From positions 44,855,426 to 44,919,425 of the forward strand of contig NC_045127.1 of the NCBI RefSeq assembly GCF_007655135.1: a DNA stretch of 64,000 bases, written 5' to 3'. Source of the DNA: Punica granatum (Eukaryota > Streptophyta > Magnoliopsida > Myrtales > Lythraceae). A program made the translations under genes and the position numbers. How positions within the stretch are numbered: position 1 is the first letter of the stretch; each line of letters starts with the position of its first letter. Below are positions 56,493-64,000 of the stretch, one piece after another. The notes beneath the pieces were generated by a model. The model made no database searches and was not told where the DNA came from. It saw only the letters and a program-made list of their open reading frames with translations.

Positions 56493-59400
56493 TCACAGCA
56501 GCTGGAAGGATCCTCCGATCTGATTCGCGCCCGAGGGGGGCTTGATCGAGATCCAGAGGAGAGAGATCGTGACGGCGATAAGTCCCGACCAGACGAACAC
56601 AATCGTGGGCGTCCTCCCTCGCTTTCCCATCAGCCCCTTTGCGAAAGGGTAGAGATGTACGAGGACCCAGAAGCTGAAAAACACACCCCCAATAAGTCGG
56701 CTCCACTGTGGTATGATGCTGTATATCGTGCGGCACAGAGCCACCGCGACCGCGATCAGGTTGGTGAGCATGATCGTGATGGGGAGTATCATGAGGGACG
56801 TCCATTTGAAAATGTAGAGGTCGGCGAACTCGTCGTCGATGTCGTCCCCAGCTGATTTCGAAGTCAGAGTGAAGGATATCTCAATCCCTGCAATCACCTT
56901 CAATAGGCCTTGTAGGACCGCGGCGATGTGGGCACTCGTTCCACCGATCACCCAGAACTGCTCGTTCCTCCACCAGTCCTCAAGCCCAATACCTGACCAC
57001 TTGATCTCGAGCATTGCGAGGATGCACAGGGTTACGGTGATCGCGAGTAGGTATGTCAGGAAAGTCACATTCAAGGACTGAACGATGAACTGTCCCGAGA
57101 AGAGGGACAATGCGGGAAGGAAGCAGTAAACGATGAGGAAGATAGAGGTGAACGGGTATAGCCCGACGTTCAGGTAGGCGATCCTCTGCAGGAACTTCAT
57201 CCTTGGCCCGGCAAGCAAGGCATTGTTGCGCGAGAAGAATATCTCGACGGACCCGGTGGCCCATCGCAGGACCTGGTGGAGTCTATCTGTTAAGTTGATC
57301 GGGGCGGTTCCATGGAATGCGTCTCTCTTAGTGACGCAGTACACTGATCTCCATCCCCGGTTATGCATCCTATATCCGGTAACGACATCTTCAGTCACGG
57401 ACCCGTATATCCAACCGATGCGTAAGCCCCACTCAGTCTTGTCCTCATACCAGCACGAGATCACGCTGATTGCTTCTGCAACAGTTGACGCATCCAGCAG
57501 CTGCCGAGGGATCGTGAGGGCCCCCGGGGGCCGCCCGTTCTTGATCGATGAGTGGTCCGCCAATGGTCGGCCCTGAAACTCTGCTATGCATATAGAATCA
57601 ACAAAGAGGGTCGAGTTACCAAACTGCTTAGGAAGAAGAAGGGCAAGGTTGTCTGCATCTTCGTAATCTTCGACGCGGAGGGATGGATTTCCTTCATCGG
57701 GAGAAACTCTCTGCGTGGTAGTAGTACCCGCAGTCTTGCTTGAGAAGAACCGGCTCCAGAAGCCTGAGCCGGTTTTCTCTCCCTTGACCCGAGGAGGATC
57801 AAACCCGTAGAGTGCAGTTCGACGGAAGAGGCACCCGGTCCCAACATAAACTGGGCCCTGGATACCATCAAGAGCACGCATGTTCACATCGAAAAAGACA
57901 GTGTTGTGGTTGGCATAGCGGTCCGATGGGTCGATGCCCTCGAACCTCTGTGGGAACTGGACATAGCAGATCCGGTCCCCCCCTCGGTCCATCATGAAGC
58001 ACATGCCTTCCTTCAAGGCCTGGGAGTTGTAGACGTAGTGGTCACAGTCGAGGTTGAGGATGAAAGGCCCGTTGGACATTACCGCCGAGGCACGAACAAG
58101 AGCATTCATGGCCCCTGCCTTCTTATTGTGGTCATAGCCCGGTCTTTTCTCACGAGATATGTAGACCAGCATAGGAAGCCGAATGTCTACTTCCGTCAGG
58201 TCGATTGAGGATTGATCGACTTCTTTGCTGCGAAGAGGCTCATCACTAGGAGGTTTCAGCATCACCTGCACATAATCGAACAAAGCTTGAACTAATGGAC
58301 TTCACATACAGATAGTTATTTATCATCCAAAATGAGAGAAATAACGTATAGAAACAATACCTGTATGATACTCGCATGATCTCCCCTGGAGTGTTCGGCC
58401 GTGGGACTCGCCCAAGTGCCGGGCCAGTGTGTCCCATCAGCCATCCAAGTAGCTTTCTGGATCTTCAGCTGGTCAATCCCACCTTCTGTTCCGTCCTTCT
58501 TCTGCAACTTAACAGCCTTGATCTCCTCTGCTGCATTATATGCGTCCGATCGTCGCCTTATGGAGTCACCAAGGCCATTGATTCGAACCTTGAACTCATC
58601 ATACTCCCTCTTGACCCGCCTGCGATCTCGAACAAAATCAGTCCGTACCTTATCTTTATACGGATCCCTCTTCAGGTTGAAGTAAGATTCGGGATTCCTC
58701 GGCTCGATGTCATGCTTGCGACAGAATGGGACCCACAAGTTCGCAAAACTAGCAGCTTCAGCCATTGCTTCAAAGGTCAGAAGGGAGCCTCCATCATCAG
58801 ATACATAGCAGGACAGCTTCTCAACGGGATAATCAGCAGCCAAAATCGACAAGATCGTGTTTGCAGTGACTAGAGGTGGCTCTTTCTCAGGGTCTGCAGT
58901 GGAAACAAAGACATCAATGCCCGGAAGATCGGATTTTCCGCTTGGAGTCTCGAACTTCATCCTCAAGATTTCAAGATCAGTGGTCCGGTTGATAGGACAG
59001 AGCTTCGGGAGCTGGTCTAATAGCCACGAGAACCCAAACCAAACCTCGCAAATTACCGACATCGCCCACAACCACATTGCCTCTTCGTTTGGATGCCTGA
59101 TCCTCCATGCCAGTAGCAGTCCGAGAACAACCACTCGAACAAAGATTAAGAGCCTGGTATATAACAAAAGCCGGAATTTCAACACAAAACTTATAGCAAA
59201 AGAAGGAAAATTGGACAGGAGTAACTAAACATAAGCATACCTGTACGGGCTGAGAATTGTTGTGGAAACGTTCAACTTACGAGTAATCGGCCTCCATCGA
59301 TTTTCGTAAAGGACCTGAGGATTCCCGAATCCGTCGTAGTTGCCATTCATATCAGCTTGGGGCCACATAGCGCTTCCATACCCGTAACTTCCTTTTGTCT

Positions 59401-60004
59401 CGAACAGCCAGTTCTTGTGATCAAAGTCGTCTGTCCCCTTCCTATCCAACGACATTCTCGATCTCATCATGGACAGCCTCCTTTCCTTCTTCGACAGCCC
59501 CGTGGACGAGTACCGCCGCCTTATGGGGCCTATGTCAGGCTCCTCGGTTGCTTCTGGCCCGCTATACGGCGCCTTACACCCGAGACAAATCGCGTCCCCA
59601 TCTCTCAAAATCTCCCGATAGCACTCCCAGCAAATCTTGAAGTCACACTCGCACGGAACAATCTCGGCCCCTCGTTCATCGGTCATGACCTTCCCGTCAC
59701 ACCCGAGGATGGAACAAGACGACCCTTTTGCCCCTGCCATCTGGGGGTGGCTTGAGACCGAGTTGGTCACCTTGTCCTTGAAGTGGGCCCTCGTGGGGAA
59801 ACCATGGCCGCCAGTGAACAGGGAGTTGGACACGTAAAGGTCCTCTACTCTCTCAGCCGTCGAGGGCTCAACGGAGTCATACAATGGCTGGTGATCAGGC
59901 GTGGGCGGTATATGGACAGTGTAGTTAGCAAACTCGACCCCGCCGTCAAACTCGTCTTGCCCGTGATTCCCTCGATGAACAGAGGAGCGGAATTGAGCTG
60001 ACAT
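56493..60004 (-). CDS. cellulose synthase-like protein D, CSLD4/CSLD1-like, three exons
   Basis: Exons 59241-60004, 58361-59153 and 56493-58265 join into 1,109 residues, normal for CSLD. An N-terminal RING-type zinc finger has eight Cys (97, 102, 118, 120, 125, 128, 140, 143). Two membrane helices follow near 257-305, then the GT2 catalytic domain: SDDGG at 373-377, DCD at 592-594, TED at 810-812 and QVLRW at 850-854. About six more helices close the protein. It should polymerise a beta-1,4-glucan or mannan chain from nucleotide sugar in Golgi or plasma membrane. CSLDs drive wall synthesis in tip-growing and dividing cells. [14 protein letters not shown] and the [17 protein letters not shown] region best fit CSLD4, a pollen-tube member, but CSLD2/3 are close. 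All catalytic residues are kept. Confidence 0.95.
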
Positions 60005-61639
60005 GATCTCTTTACCCCCTAAAAATCTCCACTTTCAAGAATATATATCTCACGAGAACCTGAAATTTATGCAAGAACATAAATTGCTTCAAGCTGCTTA
60101 CCAATATCTTTGCCAAGGCAGAGTTTATGAGCACTAAGCTTAGTTACCTCACTCAAGCAGCTGCTGAAGCTCCTGATAATGGAGGGCTGAGGTGGGGTAT
60201 GAAGATGTTCGACAAAGTCAGCTGCATTTGGATGAATTTGCATAAGAGGGAGCGTTGGGGAAGATGATGAAGTGTTCAGTTGAGAGTTTAATACAGAGGG
60301 AGTGAGGATAAGGCGATGGAGAGGAACGTTGGAGGAATTTGAAATTCGAAATTTCGAAAGAAGTAAAGACTAAACGGGAGAAAAATGTCTCTTTTTTCGC
60401 GCAGAAAGAAGGATGGAGACGAGGAAAGCTTTTGCCTTTAACGGCTTGTCGGTCTTAACGTCCAATTTGCATTTTCAAAGTCTTCTTCTTTTTGGTTTTT
60501 TTTTTTTAGGTCTGTTTGTTTTGACTTTTTTGAGCCCCCAAAATGTAGTAGCCGTTGAGAAAATAACGTTCTTCGGCAAAAATAAAAAAAGGGGCAATTT
60601 AGGTATGAGTTAATTACCATCCATAGCAAGTTTATAGACAGAGAGTATTACTACAGCAAGCGGATTCAATAACAAATAGGAGGACCTTCTCCCCTTATTT
60701 TTTTTTCTCTAAATTTTCAAGGATACTTGAACTCATAATATATTGCTTGGAATATTAACGTGTTGCTAACTGAGCTACACCTCATTAATGGGTGCGGCAA
60801 TATTCTAGCTCTATTTTCGCAGGCCAACGTTCTTTGATGCATTTCTTTACGTAGTTCTTTTAAGAAAGACTTGAGAGAACTTTCTACAATTTAGAGAGTA
60901 TTTATGATCTTAAGCAGTTCAAAAAAGGTAAATCCGCAATTCAACGCTCCAAGAGGAAGTGATTAGGAAATACTTATGAGTAGGATCATTATCTTTCACA
61001 GAGATCGCGCTCATGTTGGAAGTTATTAGGGAATACTTATGAGCAGGGTCATTATCTTTCACAAAGATCTTGCTCATAACGACGGTCATTCCTACCGATT
61101 CGCTGACCCATGCCAATAATGTTAACAACACCATACAGAACATATAAAATCAGTAGGGTATGACCAACTGATGCAGTTCAGCCTAGCATGTTCAGTTAGT
61201 CGAACAGTTGACGTGACATCCAACCCCAATTTTTTATTGATTAATATGAAGTAATCTTCAATTTTATACTCTTCGTTTCTTAATTTCAACAATATTTTTG
61301 CCCCTACAGACTGACCGTTAATGTACCGATGATCCGTTATGAGTTTTAAATGGGACATTCAAGCCACTTACACATTAGAAACTTGTATCAATTACCATGC
61401 TAACGGACAGTGCCAGATAGCCCGTCATGACACGTATCAACCCTACAGGGAATGCTATTTCTACCCAAAAGACAAGGTCTAGAAATTGTTCAATTCTTGA
61501 CAGCTTAACAAGCCCAGAAATCTCATATCCATTCTAAGAATAATGTCGCCGCAAAGTGTGTATTCCCTTTGTCTCTTCCAACTAGATAAGGTTTCTTCAA
61601 GAAACAAAAACACATAGCTTCAAAGGGCTGTAACATATT
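60005..61639. other. intergenic: CSLD promoter and DAD1 3' region
   Basis: The first 400 bp is the likely CSLD leader and promoter. A 62-bp tandem duplication at 60965-61080 (AGGAAATACTTATGAG.. and AGGGAATACTTATGAG..) is the only repeat seen. The last 100 bp should be DAD1 3' UTR. No gene found; a 78-codon minus frame at 61122-61358 has no recognisable content. Confidence 0.55.
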
Positions 61640-63204
61640 TTATCCTAGGAAGTTCATAATCACCAAGTGCAGCACCAAGTTGCAGAGAACGAAATCTGCA
61701 TAAGCACGCTCCGGTGGTAAATCCTACAATTAAAAACGCTTGCTATCAGCAACCGATAGGAGATTCTCTCTCAATGACTTCTTTTGCGAAGTGGTAATGA
61801 AATCAAAAAAGAAAGGAAGAGGAGAAAAAACATCACTTGAATTGAATCCTGCAATGTCGACAAATTATACAACATAAATGCAAATGTAAGTTACCTTGAA
61901 TTCCTTGTTCTCTTTGTTCACTTGAATACGAAGACAAACTGTGGCCAGTGAAACAATCTAATCAGATTCCATTCTACATGGGGTCAACAATTCTGGTAAT
62001 ACATTATACAAGGGTACACAATATTTCCTCCATACCTGCAAGGACAGCTGTCCCAGTGCAAGAAAGTATTCCGGACAAGAAGGAATTGAAGGGGAACGAT
62101 CCCACCATAGCCATGTAAGCTACCTGTTTGTTTAGGAGCAAAATCAATCACTTCTGAGTTGCAATGCCATGATAAATCTTTACTACGGCAAATGAACCTA
62201 TAATGTTATCTTTATACCATTTCATATCAACTTTTAAGCTTCTCTGATATGAGAGCATTCCAATATTAGAGGACAATGCAAAGTGCAAAGGCTTAGAGGA
62301 CAATGCAAAGTGCAAAGGCTTCAACTGTAATCCAAAATCAGAATGTTCTATTGCCTGTTTACTACCCTTTTAACAATTTCACGCACCAAACCACTGATCT
62401 ATCCCATTATAATTCTTCCTCTCTTAAACATTTCAGATCTCGAGAATACACAATTACCATTTCCATAGGCATCTAAGCGCAACACAGAAAAAACCACACT
62501 AGATTAGCTGACAAACTATGCTCACATAACATAAGATCCATCTCCAATGAAACTTTGGCTTTCGAAACATAAAGGTCCATTCTGCGATTAGCTGAAGCCC
62601 CACTACTTGGTTTTTCGATAATGCTAAATCTAGTTCACACAATCACCGGAAACACTGATAGTGCTGCCAGTGAAGAGCAGGCGATCCATTATCTTCCTCC
62701 ATGATACCTGGCAATAGAGACCTGTGCTCATCTCGTCAATGAAATCCTCCAACAAGTACCCATAATCACTCTTTTTGGTCTCTCTTTCAAACTCTACGCA
62801 ACTCACAGTTCAATCATACAAATCAAACGAACAAGCAAGATCCACAGCCCCAAAGTCCACACCTTTTTCAAGCAATTAACTAGAGAATTGCAAAATCTAC
62901 TATGCAGCGACAATGGCCGATGAATGCACGCGGCGAAGAAAAAGCGGAGCAGAAATTACAAGACTTTACCTGGATCAGAGCAGTGAACACGGCAAAGGCC
63001 ACGTACAGATCGATGATCTGAAACAACAGCAACAATCAAGTCATACATCACACACAGAGAGAGAGTGAGAGACAGACAGACAGAGAGAGATCTGAGTATG
63101 GAAATATAAGCATCAGTGACCTTGAGGTTCTTCGGCGTTGCTGCATAAGCAGACCGGAGAGAATGGAACAGAGCTTGAGCATCCTCGCCGGTAGATCTCG
63201 CCAT
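61640..63204 (-). CDS. DAD1: oligosaccharyltransferase subunit DAD1, five exons
   Basis: Exons 63121-63204, 62970-63017, 62036-62123, 61895-61938 and 61640-61723 join into 115 residues, the standard DAD1 length. The protein opens [20 protein letters not shown], followed by [46 protein letters not shown] and the end [14 protein letters not shown]1 is a small three-helix membrane subunit of the oligosaccharyltransferase in the endoplasmic reticulum. That complex transfers the lipid-linked glycan to Asn of nascent proteins; loss of DAD1 triggers cell death in animals. Every exon joins in phase at GT-AG sites. A perfect 27-bp tandem duplication lies in intron 2. The start lies 406 bp from a divergent gene, so they may share a promoter. 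Confidence 0.97.
62266..62319. repeat. perfect 27-bp tandem duplication in DAD1 intron 2
   Basis: TTAGAGGACAATGCAAAGTG plus seven more bases is repeated without a mismatch at 62266-62292 and 62293-62319. Perfect identity means it is recent. It is intronic and should not affect the protein. Confidence 0.95.
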
Positions 63205-63610
63205 TCTGCAGAAAACCCTCTTTCTCCTCTATCTTCGTCGTCGGTCGTCGCCTTCTCCTTCCTCCAGCTTCTGTACTACTTGGCTCGAAACCCTGGAGAC
63301 TGAGCTTTCCCCTAATTTCACTTCGGTCCCTTTATTATGGAAAAATCTCAATTGACCCCTAAATTATTACTAGTCCGGCGCTGGGGTGCACGTAAAAGTA
63401 CAGGGATGTATTCGCAATTTTTCAGAAGCCGTTGCCGGCAAAAGCCCGGGCGATGCCAAACGCATGAGTTAAGAGCGGGTGAACTGTGAACTCTGTTTTC
63501 ATCCAAATAAATTCCCAACCAATTCACGAAATTCATTTCCTCCGGTTTTCTAGTTTCTCCGGCGAAATCAGGGACAGTATCCCGCCCGTTTCTCCGTCGA
63601 CGGCAGGAAC
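63205..63610. promoter_or_regulatory. divergent promoter region between DAD1 and the next gene
   Basis: 406 bp separate the two start codons on opposite strands. The DAD1 side has a CT-rich leader. A block at 63390-63480 is GC-rich and no clear TATA box is visible, as is common for shared housekeeping promoters in plants. Sharing is inferred from distance only. Confidence 0.45.
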
Positions 63611-64000
63611 ATGGCGTCGTTTTCGTCTCTTGCCGCCATTGCTAGACCTCCGTCTTCTATCGGCAGAGCTTCGTTTCCTGCTCGTCTCAACTCTCTTCCT
63701 TGCAACCGGTTAGTCCACTCGTTCGTCCTTCGATGTCTTATTTCCATCGCCTGAGTTGTCTTAGCTGCGACTGAATGAAGTTGTTTTCCTCCCGAATTCG
63801 TCGCGATTATGTCGATTCTCTTTGTATCGGTGCATGTATTGCTCTTATCCCTGTCAGAATTCTTCACTCTCTCTGGCAGCTTCAGCTGAGCTTGTGTGAG
63901 AGAGGGGATGATTTTGAGTGAATGTTTCGTTGCCGGTAAAGATGCTTTATGTTACTGGCGGCAATTCCGATGCGTGTCTAAACTATGAACTCGGGAGAAT
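63611..64000 (+). CDS. start of a gene cut by the window end, probably plastid-targeted
   Basis: ATG 63611 opens MASFSSLAAIARPPSSIGRA and continues FPARLNSLPCN before a donor AACCG/GTTAGT at 63708. The rest to 64000 looks like intron. The piece is rich in Ser, Ala and Arg with no acidic residue, which is the composition of a chloroplast transit peptide. With 33 codons the mature protein cannot be identified. The MAS start and the divergent arrangement with DAD1 support a real gene. Confidence 0.6.

Noticed and set aside
57223..59837. Plus-strand frames across the CSLD gene
   Set aside because: Antisense shadows of a gene whose minus frames show all GT2 motifs.

Overview
This is nuclear DNA of a flowering plant, most likely a eudicot. 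The genes have GT-AG spliceosomal introns and belong to plant families (AP2/ERF, XTH, EG16, CSLD, PPR, RING-H2 ATL, DnaJ-DUF3444). Between them lie AT-rich spacers with LTR retrotransposons, MITEs, Helitron-like ends and a plastid DNA fragment. I cannot name the species from the sequence. Exon boundaries below were placed by hand from splice signals, reading-frame continuity and remembered family sequences.

Layout. 0-1 kb: an AP2/ERF transcription factor (-). 1-6.5 kb: AT-rich spacer with transposon remnants. 6.6-11.9 kb: a GH16 glucanase of the EG16 type (+), a short RING-H2 ATL-like E3 ligase (+) and a conserved plant protein of unknown function (+) whose leader carries 29 consecutive G. 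12.4-16.0 kb: a ten-exon plastid rRNA dimethylase, PFC1 (-). 16-19 kb: spacer with a ycf2 plastid fragment, a MITE and a Helitron-like end. 19.6-25.2 kb: N-myristoyltransferase NMT1 (+), a PPR protein (-) and a DnaJ-DUF3444 protein (-). 28.1-36.1 kb: a full-length, very young Ty1/copia element on the minus strand, with near-identical LTRs, a target duplication and an open gag-pol. It sits inside an older array of diverged tandem repeats. 40.1-43.3 kb: a secreted group III-type XTH (+). 47.8-51.6 kb: a 3.7-kb solo-LTR-like insertion with a 5-bp target duplication and two internal tandem arrays. 51.6-56.4 kb: AT-rich, with Helitron-like and tandemly duplicated sequence. 56.5-60.0 kb: a cellulose-synthase-like D gene (CSLD4/CSLD1-like, -). 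61.6-63.2 kb: DAD1 (-), head to head with a cut-off gene whose first exon resembles a plastid transit peptide (+).

Function. The genes do not form a pathway or an operon-like unit. Three act on cell-wall glucans (EG16, XTH, CSLD), two on protein modification (NMT1, DAD1), one on protein turnover (ATL) and two on organelle RNA (PFC1 in plastids, the PPR in an organelle). I found no convincing undescribed system. The most interesting material is the mobile and repetitive DNA.
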